From Burkholderia sp. S171 (GTDB taxonomy: Bacteria > Pseudomonadota > Gammaproteobacteria > Burkholderiales > Burkholderiaceae): DNA of 64,000 nt. Numbering within the stretch: the first letter of the stretch is position 1; each line of letters begins with the position of its first letter. A program made the position numbers and the translations under genes. Location: assembly GCF_009766085.1 (NCBI RefSeq), contig NZ_LMUF01000015.1:92809-156808 (forward strand), given 5' to 3'. The notes under the pieces were generated by a model. That model saw nothing but the letters and a program-made list of their open reading frames with translations. It did not search any database and was not told the origin of the DNA. This document shows positions 24,030 to 34,568 of this stretch, one piece after another.

Positions 24030-24096
24030 GAACCGACACGACATTGCTGCCGTCAGGACCTAAACCTGGTGCGTCTACCAATTTCGCCACTCACGC
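24010..24096 (-). tRNA. tRNA-Leu (anticodon TAG)
   Basis: Read on the minus strand, GCGTGAG pairs with CTCACGC in the acceptor stem, followed by A and an encoded CCA. The sequence TGGCGAAATTGGTAGACGCA is a typical leucine D arm; the anticodon loop is TTTAGGT (UAG); a long variable arm and GGTTCGAGTCC T arm follow. About 87 nt. The last pair of the anticodon stem is a C-A mismatch by eye. Its 3' end is the right boundary of the island. Confidence 0.92.
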
Positions 24097-24469
24097 GCGT
24101 TTGTGCGGCTAGTTTAAAGCGGGTTCGGCAAGGCGGGGAAGGTGCAATCCATGCCTAACCGCGTCCATTTCGCGTCCACGCGGTACAACCCGCGGTACAA
24201 CCATCACGGACTCCGCTTTACAACCTCGGGAAAGCGAATTTCCCGGCGACGCAGATGCGTGCGTCGCGCCAAGCCCGGCATTCTAACCGAATCGATGGCC
24301 AATGTCTCCATGCGCAATATCCACACGGAGGCGTGTTGGCAGAACCGCCGCCGCCGCGGATATAGCCTGAAACCCCGCCCAAACCCCCGAACCACATTGC
24401 ATAGCACGAACGACGTGCTTACAATCGCCAATCGTTCTCGTTTGCCCCTCCGCGGCTGAACTTACCCTG
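24097..24469. other. Intergenic region between tRNA-Leu and DUF2946 gene
   Basis: No credible gene on either strand. It should hold the tRNA-Leu promoter (minus strand) and the promoter of the metal-uptake operon (plus strand), with a possible Fur-like site at 24430-24445. Confidence 0.5.
24430..24445 (+). promoter_or_regulatory. Possible Fur-like site before the metal-uptake operon
   Basis: aatcgttctcgtttgc resembles the right part of Fur boxes (aatgattctcatttgc) with two differences, and lies 25 bp before the DUF2946 start. Weak match; inference only. Confidence 0.3.
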
Positions 24470-24892
24470 ATGAATCGCACTTCGCGCAATCGCCTCGTTG
24501 CATGGCTCGGCATCGCAGCCATGTGGCTGGCTATTGTCGCGCCGGTGATTAGCCAGACGCTGGCATCGCGTCAGCAGGGTGTCGATCCGCAAGCAGCGAT
24601 CTGTTCCGCCGATGCCCTCGCGCAGATCGTTTCATCCGCGATTGTCTCCAAGCCGGATGCGGCCGTTCAAAGCAACGAACCAGCCGGTCATCACATGGCC
24701 GGCGCCGATTCGTTCGACGCCTGTTCGTATTGCGGTTTGCTCGCGCACAACGTGCCGCTGGCATCGGCGCCGCCTGCCGTTCTGGTGCGGGTCGAACGCG
24801 TCACGCACCTGGCCTCAACGCCGGTTGCGCAAGTCGTCCACGTCAAGTCGTTCAATGCCGCGTCTCCGCGCGCGCCGCCCATCGTTTCCTGA
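24470..24892 (+). CDS. DUF2946 family exported protein
   Basis: A 140-residue protein with an N-terminal hydrophobic segment (RLVAWLGIAAMWLAIVAPVI) and a His/Cys-bearing region (AGHHMAGADSFDACSYCGLL), the DUF2946 pattern. These proteins are often encoded beside TonB-dependent metal receptors, especially for copper, and the CxxC with the upstream His-His-Met would suit metal binding. The TonB receptor gene starts about 105 bp downstream on the same strand. Confidence 0.78.
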   Translation: MNRTSRNRLVAWLGIAAMWLAIVAPVISQTLASRQQGVDPQAAICSADALAQIVSSAIVSKPDAAVQSNEPAGHHMAGADSFDACSYCGLLAHNVPLASAPPAVLVRVERVTHLASTPVAQVVHVKSFNAASPRAPPIVS

Positions 24893-24996
24893 AGTTCGTC
24901 CGTATGGATCTGTCCTGGCTGTCTGCCGTGGCTACGCGCGCCGTTTAAGCGCGTGTGGCCGGATGGTCTGCGTCCACTTATTCAGGATTTTCTTCG

Positions 24997-27435
24997 ATGC
25001 TCAAGCTCCTCAAGCGAGCACGGCAGCCGTCAGGTTGCCGTGCCGCCGTGCGCTCGCGCGCGTTCATGTTTCATCCGTTCCATGGTTCCGCATTCCAACG
25101 CTATGCCTGCTTGCCGCTTTCTCTGCTGGCGCCGGCTTTCGTGCTTGCCGCCCCTGCCGTGACTACATCGGAAAGCTCGCCCGACATTACGCCCGATCGC
25201 AGCGACGCCAATGCCAATGCCGATGCCATCCAGCTCGCTCCGGTAGTGGTAACCAGAACCGCAAGTTCATCGGCGCGTTCTCCACTCGATCCGAACCTTC
25301 CTGCCACGACCGCAACAGTCACCGCCGATCAGTCGCATTACTGGAACGTGGTCACGCCCGAAGACGTGCTGAAGTACGTGCCGAACATGGCGGTGCGCAA
25401 GCGTTTTATTGGCGATGTGAATTCGCCTATCGCCGTGCGCGGCACGAGCAATTCGCAAACGGCGCGCGGACTGGTGTACGCCGATGGCCTGCTGCTCAGC
25501 AATTTCCTGGGCAATACGTTCACGTTTGCTCCGCGCTGGTCGATGGTTTTCGCCGACGATATCGCGCGCACCGATGTAATCTACGGCCCGTATTCGGCGC
25601 TGTATCCCGGCAACTCGATCGGCACGACGGTCGCTATCACCACGCGCATGCCGGACAAATTCGAAGCCGATGCCCACGTCCAGGCGTTCAGCCAGCACTT
25701 CAATCTGTTCGGCGTGAATCGCAGTTTCAACGGCACGAATTCGTCGGCGACTATTGGCGATAAAAACGGCAACCTGTCATGGCTGATCGGTGTCGATCAT
25801 CTGGAAAACACGGGCCAGCCGCTGCAATTCGCGACGCTGGCGGCATCAGCTATTCCGGCGAAGGCGACCGATCGCCCGGTGACTGGCGCGGTTTTCTACA
25901 ACGACCAGAACAACAACCGCACGGCGGTGCTGGGCGTGACATCGGAAGGGATTGAACGGACGTTTCAGGACCAGTTCAAGCTGAAGCTCGCGTATGACCT
26001 CACGCCTACTTTGCAAGCAGGCTTCACGCTCGGTTACTGGCATCAGAAATACAACAGCGATACCCAATCATTTCTCCGCGATGCCGCCGGCAATCCGGTC
26101 TATAGCGGCCTCGTGAATATTGGCGGCTACGAATACAACGTGCCCGCCGCCACGTTTGCGCCGAGCCAGGGGGCAAGCGAGAACTTCCTGTATGGGCTGT
26201 CGCTGAAAACGCGCAACGCATCCGGCTGGAATGCCGAAGCCATCGCGTCGTATTTTGATATCACGCAGAGCATTGCTCGCACGGCGAATTCAGGCGTGCC
26301 GGGGAATGGCGCGGGCACGATTGCATTCGGCGACGGCACCGGCTGGAAAACGCTCGACCTGCGTACGACCTGGACGCCGGCCACATTTACTGCCGGCTTA
26401 AGCGCGCACTGGCTGTCTTTCGGCTATCACTACGATAACTATTTCCTCGACAACGAAACCTACAACACGTCCGCCTGGCGCGACGGCGGTGGGACAACAT
26501 TCGCCAACGCATTCGGCGGACGTACCGAGACACAAGCCGTGTACGCGCAAGACGCGTGGCGGTTCTTGCCGCGCTGGAAATTCACCTACGGCGCGCGCTA
26601 CGAGAACTGGAACGCGTACGACGGCACGCGGGCGGTTGGCGCGACCTCGCTGAATTACGCTGAAGTCAGCCAGAGCCACTGGTCGCCAAAAGCTTCGCTG
26701 GCTTTCGATGTCACGCAAGACCTGTTGCTGCGTGCATCGATAGGAAGGGCGTTCCGGTTTCCGACCGTCGGCGAGTTATTTCAAGGACAGATCACGGGTT
26801 TGTCGATCGTCAACAACAACCCGAACCTGAAGCCGGAAGACGATTTATCGAAGGAACTCACGGCCGAATGGCAACACGGTAACGGCGTGTATCGCTTCAC
26901 GCTGTTTCAGGACGATGTGAAAAACACGTTGTTCAGCCAGACCAACACCACCGTGATTCCGAACATCACGAATTTTCAGAATATCGACAAGGTGCGTTCG
27001 CGCGGTATCGAGACGAGTTACGAAGGGCAGGACGTTTTGATTCGCGGCCTGGACCTCACGGCGGGGCTGGCCTATACGCAGTCAAAGATCATCGCGAACA
27101 GCGGCAATCCGGCGTCGGTGGGTAAGTACTTCTATCGCATCCCGCTGTGGCGCGCGAACGTGGCCGCCACCTGGCGCGCAACGAGCCAGAGCGCCGTCAC
27201 GGTTGCGGCGCGCTATTCGGGCCGCGAATACAACACGCTCACCAATACCGATACCAATCCGAATACCTATGGCGGCACGAGCACGTACACGGTCGTCGAC
27301 GCCAAATTCACCTTCCGTCCCACCAAGCGAACCGAGCTCGGCATCGGCGTGGATAACCTCTTTGATCACCGCTATTACGTGTTCCATCCGTATGCGGGAC
27401 GGACGGTTTATATCGAAGGCCGGATCGGGATTTGA
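24997..27435 (+). CDS. TonB-dependent outer-membrane receptor
   Basis: An 812-residue receptor that would import a metal chelate across the outer membrane using TonB energy. The ATG at 24997 with AGGA upstream was preferred over a start 42 bases earlier. A signal sequence (LPLSLLAPAFVLAAPAV) lies at about 45-60, so the N-region is long. A plug domain follows (VTPEDVLKYVPNMAVRKRF, SPIAVRGTSNSQTARGLVYA, RTDVIYGPYSALYPGNSIG). The barrel includes SIGRAFRFPTVGELFQGQ, NPNLKPEDDLSKELTAEWQ and the C-terminal GVDNLFDHRYYVFHPYAGRT, ending in a hydrophobic GRIGI. Substrate is not shown; the neighbours (DUF2946, Met-rich PepSY protein) point to copper or iron. Confidence 0.88.
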   Translation: MLKLLKRARQPSGCRAAVRSRAFMFHPFHGSAFQRYACLPLSLLAPAFVLAAPAVTTSESSPDITPDRSDANANADAIQLAPVVVTRTASSSARSPLDPNLPATTATVTADQSHYWNVVTPEDVLKYVPNMAVRKRFIGDVNSPIAVRGTSNSQTARGLVYADGLLLSNFLGNTFTFAPRWSMVFADDIARTDVIYGPYSALYPGNSIGTTVAITTRMPDKFEADAHVQAFSQHFNLFGVNRSFNGTNSSATIGDKNGNLSWLIGVDHLENTGQPLQFATLAASAIPAKATDRPVTGAVFYNDQNNNRTAVLGVTSEGIERTFQDQFKLKLAYDLTPTLQAGFTLGYWHQKYNSDTQSFLRDAAGNPVYSGLVNIGGYEYNVPAATFAPSQGASENFLYGLSLKTRNASGWNAEAIASYFDITQSIARTANSGVPGNGAGTIAFGDGTGWKTLDLRTTWTPATFTAGLSAHWLSFGYHYDNYFLDNETYNTSAWRDGGGTTFANAFGGRTETQAVYAQDAWRFLPRWKFTYGARYENWNAYDGTRAVGATSLNYAEVSQSHWSPKASLAFDVTQDLLLRASIGRAFRFPTVGELFQGQITGLSIVNNNPNLKPEDDLSKELTAEWQHGNGVYRFTLFQDDVKNTLFSQTNTTVIPNITNFQNIDKVRSRGIETSYEGQDVLIRGLDLTAGLAYTQSKIIANSGNPASVGKYFYRIPLWRANVAATWRATSQSAVTVAARYSGREYNTLTNTDTNPNTYGGTSTYTVVDAKFTFRPTKRTELGIGVDNLFDHRYYVFHPYAGRTVYIEGRIGI

Positions 27436-27471
27436 CGGTCGTTGCAGTCAACTTATAGAAGGACACCTCAT

Positions 27472-28905
27472 ATGCAATCCGCTTCTCTCTCCGATGCCCG
27501 CTCGCACGCGCGGCATCGGTTGTTATGGCGCTGGCATTTCTATGCCGGCTTGTTTGTCATGCCGCTGCTGCTGGTGCTCGCGATCACCGGCACGCTGTAC
27601 TGCTTCCAGTCGCAGATCGAACCGCTGTTGTATCGCGACCGCATGATCGTCGATGCCCGCGCCGCGCCACGTCTAAGCCAGCAAATCTTGCTTGCGAAAG
27701 CGACAGCCGCCGAACCGCGCGATGCCGTGCCGACCACTGCTGTTATCAAGACCGATCCACGCCGCAGCGCTGAGTTCGTGTTCCGGCTGCAATCGGGATC
27801 GAGTGAAAGCATTTATCTCAATCCCTACACGGGCGAGGTGCTGGGCAGGCTGAGCATCGAGAACAGGTTGATGAAGCAGATCCGCAATTTGCATCGCGGA
27901 TTGATGTTGGGAAAGACGGGTGAGATCGTGATGGAACTGGCGGGCTGCTGGACGCTGGTGATGATCGGAACAGGCATTGCCTTATGGTGGCCGAAGGCGC
28001 GTCAGACGGGGCAGATGGGTCAGATGGGTCAGGCGGACGGCCGGTTCGTGCCGCGATTGTCTTCGTCGAAAGGCCGTGCGTGGTGGCGTGAATTGCACGC
28101 GGTCGGCGGTGCGTGGCTTGCGCTCGGCGCCTTGTTTTTCGTGCTTAGCGGTTTGCCATGGTCGAGCACGTGGGGCAAACAATTCAAGGCGTTGGCGACG
28201 TCCGCGCAGCTTGGTTATCCGCAAGGGGCGTGGGGGCGCGCGCATGTGCATTCCGCGAAGCCCGCGATGGACATGGCCGATCCATCGATGGCCGGCATGA
28301 AGATGGACGATCTGCCGTTGCCACAGACACCGTGGGCAGTGGGCGCTACGCACGTTCCGCACAGCACCGCTGATGCTCAAGACCCCACGATTCCGCTCGA
28401 CAAGGTGGTGGCACTTGCAGCGCAAGCGGGCGTGACGGATAGCTACGACATCGCGTTGCCGACTACCGCCGAGGGCGTGTACACGGTGTCGTACTTTCCC
28501 GCGGATCCGCAGGCCGAACGCACATTGCACATTGATCGATACAGCGGCCAGATTCTCTCGGACATTGCGTATCGCGATTACGGCCGCGTGGCGATGTGGA
28601 TTTCGTACGGCACGTCGCTGCACATGGGCCGCTATTTCGGCGTGGCGAACCAGATTCTCGCGTCGCTGATCTCGCTCGGACTGGCGGCTATGTCGATCAG
28701 CGGCTTCGTGATGTGGCGCAAACGCAAGCCGGGCAGGGCGATCGGCGCACCGTCCAGACCGGTGCTCAATCCGCCAATGCGCGCATGGGTCGGTGGTCTG
28801 ATTGCGCTTGGCATCGTTTTCCCAATGATGGGTCTGACGATGCTGATCGTGTGGATATCGGACGGTTTGCTGTTCAATCCCGGCAAAGTTGCCCGTTCGC
28901 GATGA
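27472..28905 (+). CDS. PepSY-associated transmembrane protein with Met-rich insert
   Basis: A 477-residue inner-membrane protein of the PepSY TM family, often found next to TonB siderophore receptors, where some members reduce ferric chelates. The ATG has AGAAGGA upstream. Helices are at about 22-45 (FYAGLFVMPLLLVLAITGTLY), 145-170 (IVMELAGCWTLVMIGTGIALWW), 215-235, 390-415 and 445-475. PepSY-type segments include YLNPYTGEVLGRL and HIDRYSGQILSDI; NLHRGLMLG carries a conserved His. A Met/His-rich loop (about 258-305; HVHSAKPAMDMADPSMAGMK) is a likely metal-binding addition. It follows the receptor by 36 bp, so the genes form one operon. Confidence 0.85.
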   Translation: MQSASLSDARSHARHRLLWRWHFYAGLFVMPLLLVLAITGTLYCFQSQIEPLLYRDRMIVDARAAPRLSQQILLAKATAAEPRDAVPTTAVIKTDPRRSAEFVFRLQSGSSESIYLNPYTGEVLGRLSIENRLMKQIRNLHRGLMLGKTGEIVMELAGCWTLVMIGTGIALWWPKARQTGQMGQMGQADGRFVPRLSSSKGRAWWRELHAVGGAWLALGALFFVLSGLPWSSTWGKQFKALATSAQLGYPQGAWGRAHVHSAKPAMDMADPSMAGMKMDDLPLPQTPWAVGATHVPHSTADAQDPTIPLDKVVALAAQAGVTDSYDIALPTTAEGVYTVSYFPADPQAERTLHIDRYSGQILSDIAYRDYGRVAMWISYGTSLHMGRYFGVANQILASLISLGLAAMSISGFVMWRKRKPGRAIGAPSRPVLNPPMRAWVGGLIALGIVFPMMGLTMLIVWISDGLLFNPGKVARSR

Positions 28906-28964
28906 GCGAGTGAGTGATCAGACAGCTGGCGTCTCGCTGGCCGTCTGATCACTGCCTGGCGAAC

Positions 28965-30134
28965 TTATCGTGAACCGAACTTCAAGCGTGCAAGTTGTTC
29001 GGCTTCGTTCGCCAGCAGCGTTGCAGCGTCGCGGATCGCGACCTCCAGCGTGATCGGGCCGGGTGCGGGAGAAAAACAGCCGCTGAAATGCTCGGACAAC
29101 CGCGGCAGCGCAGCCGGATCAATTGCGCCGGATAGCAACGACGCTTCCACGCCATGCGCACGAGCGTGCTGACACGCGATAAATGGCGCCTTGCCATGCA
29201 GCGTCTGGACGTCCGAGCGTCCTTCGCCCGTGATCAGCCAGTTCGCGCCATCGAGCGCCGCATCCAGCCCCACTTCTCGTGCGACCACTTCCGCGCCGGC
29301 CTCGAAACCAGCGCCCAGCATATGTAGCGCAAAACCGAGACCGCCCGCTGCTCCAGCACCGGGTTTATCGCGTCCGCTACGTTGCAGCGCCGGCTCGAGC
29401 AGATCGGCGAAATGGCCAAGCGCTGCATCGATCGTGGCGATCTGATCTGGCGTCACGCCCTTTTGCGGCCCGAAAATCGCCGTTGCACCGTGCTCGCCGG
29501 TGAGCGGATTGTCCACGTCGGACATACCCGTGAATTCGGCGTCACGGACGCGCGGATCGAGCCCAGTCGCGTCGATGCGCGCGATTCGCGAAAGCTGCGA
29601 AGGAACCGGGTCGAGCGGTTTGCCGTCTGCATCGAAGAGTTTCAGGCCCAGGCCGACCAGAAGACCCGCACCGCCGTCGTTCGTGCTGCTGCCGCCCAGT
29701 GCAACGTAGAACTTGCGCACGCCGAGATCGAGCAGCGTGCGGATCGCTTCGCCCATGCCGAGCGTGCTGCGCTCGGTGACCGGCACGGCCATGCCGTCGG
29801 GGTCCGTGATTCCCACGACTTCCGCTGTTTCCACGATCGCGCTGCCGTCCGCCAGCAAACCCGTTGCCGCACCGCGCCGCTCGGACGCCGCGCCCCGCAC
29901 GTCGATAACGCGCCGCTCGCCGCCCGCCGCGAGCATGGCGTCGAGCGTGCCTTCGCCGCCGTCGGCCATCGGCACGATGCGGATGATCGCGTCGCTGCGC
30001 GCGCGCCGAATACCGTTGGCAATGGCGTCCGCGACCTGTTCCGCGCTGAGCGAACCCTTGAAGGAATCCGGCGCAATGACTACAACGGGGGGAGGGGAAG
30101 AGGCAGAAAAAACGGCGGGCTGGGTGTTCGGCAT
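28965..30134 (-). CDS. Glycerate kinase (GlxK/GarK family)
   Basis: This enzyme phosphorylates glycerate with ATP (2-phosphoglycerate product in most of this family), feeding glyoxylate and glucarate carbon into glycolysis. The 389-residue protein has the family start VVIAPDSFKGSLSAEQVADA, PMADGGEGTLDAML, ALGGSSTNDGGAGLLVGLGL, DVDNPLTGEHGATAIFGPQKG, GAGAAGGLGFAL and NWLITGEGRSDVQTLHGKAP. Full length. It is alone between convergent PepSY and divergent tig. Confidence 0.9.
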   Translation of the reverse strand: MPNTQPAVFSASSPPPVVVIAPDSFKGSLSAEQVADAIANGIRRARSDAIIRIVPMADGGEGTLDAMLAAGGERRVIDVRGAASERRGAATGLLADGSAIVETAEVVGITDPDGMAVPVTERSTLGMGEAIRTLLDLGVRKFYVALGGSSTNDGGAGLLVGLGLKLFDADGKPLDPVPSQLSRIARIDATGLDPRVRDAEFTGMSDVDNPLTGEHGATAIFGPQKGVTPDQIATIDAALGHFADLLEPALQRSGRDKPGAGAAGGLGFALHMLGAGFEAGAEVVAREVGLDAALDGANWLITGEGRSDVQTLHGKAPFIACQHARAHGVEASLLSGAIDPAALPRLSEHFSGCFSPAPGPITLEVAIRDAATLLANEAEQLARLKFGSR

Positions 30135-30644
30135 GATGTCTCGAGTTATGAATTTGCTTGAAATCTAGCGACACGGCCCGAATTAATCAAACCTTATGCA
30201 TGTACGGCATGCTTTCGATGCGCGCAGGCAATGCAACCCACGCGCTGCAATGGGCCGCGAACGGCCCGCACGCGCGTTCGCAAATGCGTCGGCCGGGATG
30301 GAGCCGGAATGGCGTCATGGTGACCGTGGACCGTAAAAACCCGCATCAAAATCGCGAAAACGAGCCAAATTTGCGGGTATTTGGCGAAGCAGACCCTCAT
30401 CCGCCACGACCCTTGCAAATAGTTTGGTAAAATGTTTGGCTCGGTTGACTCAAACCGGCGCGTACGGCTTCCTGTCACGGCTTGGCGGATCTACGGTATT
30501 GAGCTTAAGCAATAGGCTCAGTCAGGCTGCTTGCATTGTTCAGGAACCGCGAGGTGCCGTGCGCCTATCGTGGCGCGAGATCGAACCAGAACTGACCAGA
30601 CACACGAACCCGAATACTCGATTTACTCTAGGACGATAGAAGCC
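30135..30644 (+). other. Long leader region upstream of tig
   Basis: About 510 bp without a credible gene. It holds the divergent promoters of glycerate kinase and tig; a TAAAAT at 30428-30433 could be a -10 box. The tig ribosome site (AGGACGATAGAAGCC) is at its right end. No riboswitch or repeat was recognised. Confidence 0.5.
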
Positions 30645-32000
30645 ATGGCTAACGTTGTTGAAAACCTCGGCAAGCTCGAACGCCGTGTGACGATTTCCCT
30701 GCCGAAAGATACGGTGCAAAAGGAAGTGGATTCGCGTATCCGTCAGTTGGCGAAAAACGTGCGCATGCCGGGTTTCCGCCCGGGCAAGGTACCGCTCAAG
30801 ATGGTGACGCAGCAGTACCAGGGCCAGGTTGAAGCCGAAGTGCTGAGCGACAAGGTAGGCAAGGAATTCTTCGACGTCACGCGCACCGAAAACCTGCGTG
30901 TGGCTGGCCAGCCGAGCTTTGCGCCCAAGGGCGGCGAAGTAGCGGCCGAAGCAAGCGATTACGCGTTCGACGCGACTTTCGAGGTGTACCCGGAAGTCAA
31001 GGTCGGCGACGTGGCAACGGCTGAAATCGAACGCACAGTCACGACCATTTCGGAAGCGGAAATCGACCGCACGCTGGAAATCCTGCGCAAGCAGCGCGTG
31101 CACTTCCACGCGCGTGGCGAAGGCGGCGAGCACGGTGACGGCGGTACGGATACGGCCGCTAAAGACGGCGACCGCGTGACGATGGACTTCGTCGGCAAGC
31201 TCGACGGCGTGCTGTTCGAAGGCGGCAGCGCTGAAGACTTCACGTTTGTGCTGGGCGAAGGCCGCATGTTGCCGGAATTCGAAACGGCGGCGCTCGGCCT
31301 GAAGGTCGGCGAGTCGAAGGAATTCGACCTCAAGTTCCCTGACGACTATCACGGCAAGGACGTGGCCGGCAAAACGGCTCAGTTCACCATCACGATGAAG
31401 AAGATCGAATGGGCGCACCTGCCGGAAATCGACACCGACTTCGCGAAATCGCTAGGCGTGGAAGACGGCGACACCACCAAGATGCGCGGTGAGATCAAAG
31501 ACAATCTGGAGCGTGAAGCCAAGCGCCGCACGCAGCAGATCGTGAAGAACCAGGTCATGGACGCGCTGCTGAAGATTTCCGAACTCGACGTGCCGAAGGC
31601 GCTGATCGAGCAGGACCAGCAACGTCTGGTGGAAATGGCGCGTCAGGATCTGCAACAACGCGGTGTGCCGAACGCAGCGGATGCTCCTATCCCCGCAGAA
31701 ATGTTCGCGGAACAAGCTGAACGCCGCGTCAAGCTGGGCCTGGTTCTGGCCGAACTGGTCAAGGCCAACGACCTGCAAGCCAAGCCGGAACAGATCCGTG
31801 CGGAAGTCGACGAATTCGCGAAAAGCTACGAGGACCCGAAGGAAGTCGTCCGCTGGTATTATTCGAATCAGCAGCGCCTCGCCGAAATGGAAGCGTATGT
31901 TGTGGAAAGCAACGTCGTTGACTTCGTGCTCGGCAAGGCCCGAGTGAGCGACAAGGAAGTAAGCTTCGAAGAATTGGCCAGCGCGACGGCGCAAGCGTAA
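30645..32000 (+). CDS. tig: Trigger factor chaperone
   Basis: The ribosome-bound prolyl isomerase and chaperone that meets nascent chains. The 451-residue product starts [20 protein letters not shown] and contains the ribosome-docking signature [12 protein letters not shown] at about residue 45. A FKBP-type PPIase domain follows (about 160-250: [56 protein letters not shown]), then the helical C-terminal chaperone arms. Full length. It heads the conserved tig-clpP-clpX-lon order, with a terminator between tig and clpP. Confidence 0.97.
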   Translation: MANVVENLGKLERRVTISLPKDTVQKEVDSRIRQLAKNVRMPGFRPGKVPLKMVTQQYQGQVEAEVLSDKVGKEFFDVTRTENLRVAGQPSFAPKGGEVAAEASDYAFDATFEVYPEVKVGDVATAEIERTVTTISEAEIDRTLEILRKQRVHFHARGEGGEHGDGGTDTAAKDGDRVTMDFVGKLDGVLFEGGSAEDFTFVLGEGRMLPEFETAALGLKVGESKEFDLKFPDDYHGKDVAGKTAQFTITMKKIEWAHLPEIDTDFAKSLGVEDGDTTKMRGEIKDNLEREAKRRTQQIVKNQVMDALLKISELDVPKALIEQDQQRLVEMARQDLQQRGVPNAADAPIPAEMFAEQAERRVKLGLVLAELVKANDLQAKPEQIRAEVDEFAKSYEDPKEVVRWYYSNQQRLAEMEAYVVESNVVDFVLGKARVSDKEVSFEELASATAQA

Positions 32001-32011
32001 GCAGCGTCGAC

Positions 32012-32056
32012 AAGGCGTGCAGGGCCGTCGAGGTGACGGGCCGGCACGCCTTTTTT
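32012..32056 (+). terminator. Intrinsic terminator after tig
   Basis: AAGGCGTGC pairs with GCACGCCTT, with an inner GGCCGTC/GACGGGCC-type stem, followed by six T. Confidence 0.8.
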
Positions 32057-32180
32057 GCATTTCGTTTGCATGGGTATTGTTGATGCAAGTGTGGGTGCCG
32101 CTTACCCCGATTATCCCGTTGTGCCGTTTTTCGGATGTTCCTTTGTCGTTCAGTATCCCTATTCCGAACAAGGAAATTGC

Positions 32181-32834
32181 ATGACCTTTCGCGCTCAATT
32201 ACTGGACACGCTCGCGTCGAACGCGCCGCACGATTTCGAAACCAAAGCGCTCGGTCTGGTGCCCATGGTTGTGGAAACGAGCGGCCGCGGCGAACGTGCC
32301 TATGACATCTATTCGCGCCTGTTGAAAGAGCGTCTGGTGTTCCTGGTCGGCGAAGTGAACGACCAGTCGGCCAACCTGGTGGTCGCGCAGTTGCTGTTCC
32401 TGGAAAGCGAAAACCCCGACAAGGACATCAGCCTGTACATCAACAGCCCGGGTGGCTCGGTGTCGGCGGGCATGGCCATTTACGACACCATGCAGTTCGT
32501 GAAGCCGGATGTCGCCACGTTGTGCATGGGACTGGCCGCAAGCATGGGCGCTTTCCTGCTGGCAGCGGGCGCCAAGGGCAAGCGCGTTGCATTGCCCAAC
32601 TCACGCGTCATGATTCACCAGCCGCTGGGCGGCGCGCGCGGGCAGGCGTCGGACATCGAAATTCAGGCACGGGAAATCCTGTACCTGAAAGAACGTCTGA
32701 ACCAGTTGCTCTCGCACCATACGGGTCAACCGATGGACCGTCTTACGCGCGACACCGACCGAGACAATTTCATGTCCGGCGACGACGCGCAGGCGTACGG
32801 TATCGTCGATCAGGTTCTTCACAAGCGTCCCTGA
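32181..32834 (+). CDS. clpP: ATP-dependent Clp protease proteolytic subunit
   Basis: The 217-residue proteolytic subunit of ClpXP/ClpAP. The ATG at 32181 follows AAGGAAATTGC. The triad is Ser in [18 protein letters not shown], His in [13 protein letters not shown] and Asp in [13 protein letters not shown]. The N-terminal extension before [20 protein letters not shown] is probably the cleaved propeptide. It is followed by clpX after about 265 bp. It is closely similar to the second ClpP at 14 kb but has a longer N-terminus. Confidence 0.97.
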   Translation: MTFRAQLLDTLASNAPHDFETKALGLVPMVVETSGRGERAYDIYSRLLKERLVFLVGEVNDQSANLVVAQLLFLESENPDKDISLYINSPGGSVSAGMAIYDTMQFVKPDVATLCMGLAASMGAFLLAAGAKGKRVALPNSRVMIHQPLGGARGQASDIEIQAREILYLKERLNQLLSHHTGQPMDRLTRDTDRDNFMSGDDAQAYGIVDQVLHKRP

Positions 32835-33098
32835 ACGGCTATACGCGGCCCGTAGGCGCCGGTCGTTGGGGAATAACGGGCCGGCTGTTCCGTTTTTGTC
32901 CATACGGACGGTTGCGGCTTCGGGCCGGGCTGCCAACGGCGGCGCGGCAAAATCGAGCCGCGCGCCAGGCTGGAGCCAACGCGGAAAACGGCGTCAAAGC
33001 ACACGCCACACGCGCTTTCACCCTACGCACAGGCCATTTCTGCGTAGGTGAATTGAGCGGCGTATTATGTAATCGAGTGTCCGGAGGCTCGCACATCC

Positions 33099-34370
33099 AT
33101 GGCGGACAAAAAAGGTTCTAACAGCGAAAAGCTGTTGTATTGCTCGTTCTGCGGCAAGAGCCAGCACGAGGTCAAGAAGTTGATTGCCGGTCCTTCTGTG
33201 TTCATCTGCGATGAATGCATCGACTTGTGCAATGAAATTATCCGCGACGAAGCCGCCGGCGCGGCGGAAGAGGCCGGCCTGACGAAGTCGGATCTGCCGA
33301 GCCCGCAAGAGATCAGCGAGATCCTGAACCAGTATGTGATCGGTCAGGACCGCGCGAAGCGGATTCTTGCAGTGGCGGTTTATAACCACTACAAGCGTCT
33401 CAAGCATCTCGAGAAGAAAGACGACATCGAGTTGTCGAAGAGCAACATCTTGCTGATCGGACCCACGGGTTCGGGCAAGACCTTGCTCGCGCAAACGCTC
33501 GCGCGCATGTTGAACGTCCCGTTCGTGATTGCAGATGCAACCACGCTGACGGAAGCCGGCTATGTTGGCGAAGACGTTGAAAACATTATTCAGAAGCTGC
33601 TGCAAAACTGTAACTACGAAGTTGACAAGGCCCAGCGCGGCATTGTCTACATCGACGAAATCGACAAGATCAGCCGCAAGTCGGATAACCCGTCCATCAC
33701 GCGCGACGTGTCGGGCGAGGGCGTTCAGCAAGCACTGCTGAAGCTGGTCGAAGGCACGATGGCTTCAGTGCCCCCGCAAGGCGGCCGCAAGCACCCGAAC
33801 CAGGACTTCATCCAGGTCGACACCACCAACATCCTGTTCATTTGCGGCGGCGCGTTTGACGGCCTCGAAAAGGTCATCATCGACCGGACGGAAAAGACAG
33901 GTATTGGTTTTGGTGCTAGCGTAAAGAGCAAGGTGGATCGCGACGCAGGCGAAGTGCTGCGCGAAGTGGAACCGGAAGATTTGATCAAGTTTGGTTTGAT
34001 TCCCGAACTGATCGGCCGTCTGCCCGTGGTGGCGACGCTCGGCAAGCTGGATGAAGACGCGCTGATCAAGATCCTGACCGAGCCGAAGAATGCGCTGGTG
34101 AAGCAGTATCACAAGCTGTTCAACATGGAACGTGTGGACCTGGAGATTCGTCCGGGTGCATTGAAAGCTATCGCGTTGAAGGCAATCCGTCGCAAGACGG
34201 GTGCGCGTGGCCTGCGCTCCATTCTGGAACAAGCGTTGCTGGATGTGATGTATGAGTTGCCGGCAATGAAGGGTGTAAGCAAGGTTATCGTGGATGACAA
34301 TACAATTGATGGCGACGGCAAGCCGCTTTTGATCTACGAAGACACGCCGAAGGTAGCAGGATCTAACTGA
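33099..34370 (+). CDS. clpX: ATP-dependent Clp protease ATP-binding subunit ClpX
   Basis: AAA+ unfoldase that feeds substrates to ClpP. The 423-residue product has the N-terminal zinc-binding domain ([28 protein letters not shown]), Walker [16 protein letters not shown], Walker [14 protein letters not shown], the ClpP-binding IGF loop ([10 protein letters not shown]), and sensor regions ([30 protein letters not shown]). Full length and intact. Confidence 0.98.
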   Translation: MADKKGSNSEKLLYCSFCGKSQHEVKKLIAGPSVFICDECIDLCNEIIRDEAAGAAEEAGLTKSDLPSPQEISEILNQYVIGQDRAKRILAVAVYNHYKRLKHLEKKDDIELSKSNILLIGPTGSGKTLLAQTLARMLNVPFVIADATTLTEAGYVGEDVENIIQKLLQNCNYEVDKAQRGIVYIDEIDKISRKSDNPSITRDVSGEGVQQALLKLVEGTMASVPPQGGRKHPNQDFIQVDTTNILFICGGAFDGLEKVIIDRTEKTGIGFGASVKSKVDRDAGEVLREVEPEDLIKFGLIPELIGRLPVVATLGKLDEDALIKILTEPKNALVKQYHKLFNMERVDLEIRPGALKAIALKAIRRKTGARGLRSILEQALLDVMYELPAMKGVSKVIVDDNTIDGDGKPLLIYEDTPKVAGSN

Positions 34371-34390
34371 GTTGGGCTGTGTGTCGGCGA

Positions 34391-34424
34391 AAAGCCGTTC
34401 ATGGCAACGTGAACGGCTTTTTGT
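34391..34424 (+). terminator. Intrinsic terminator after clpX
   Basis: Perfect 11-bp stem AAAGCCGTTCA with TGAACGGCTTT, 8-base loop, then T-rich tail. Confidence 0.85.
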
Positions 34425-34568
34425 TTATTTTTCGGATATCTTGTGGACGTTACTGACACGTTACTGAGGCGAATTTTTTCGATTCACTGATCTTTTCCCA
34501 CACGCTTAAGGCTTGCAATCCATTTTGACGGCCTTATTTACGACTGAACTGATTCCACTACTGGGGAA

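Noticed and set aside
24097..24469. Cobalamin-type riboswitch before the TonB receptor operon
   Set aside because: No B12-box-like conserved sequence or suitable stems were seen.
29382..30161. 259-codon open frame on the plus strand
   Set aside because: Opposite strand of glycerate kinase; composition is typical of antisense frames in GC-rich DNA.
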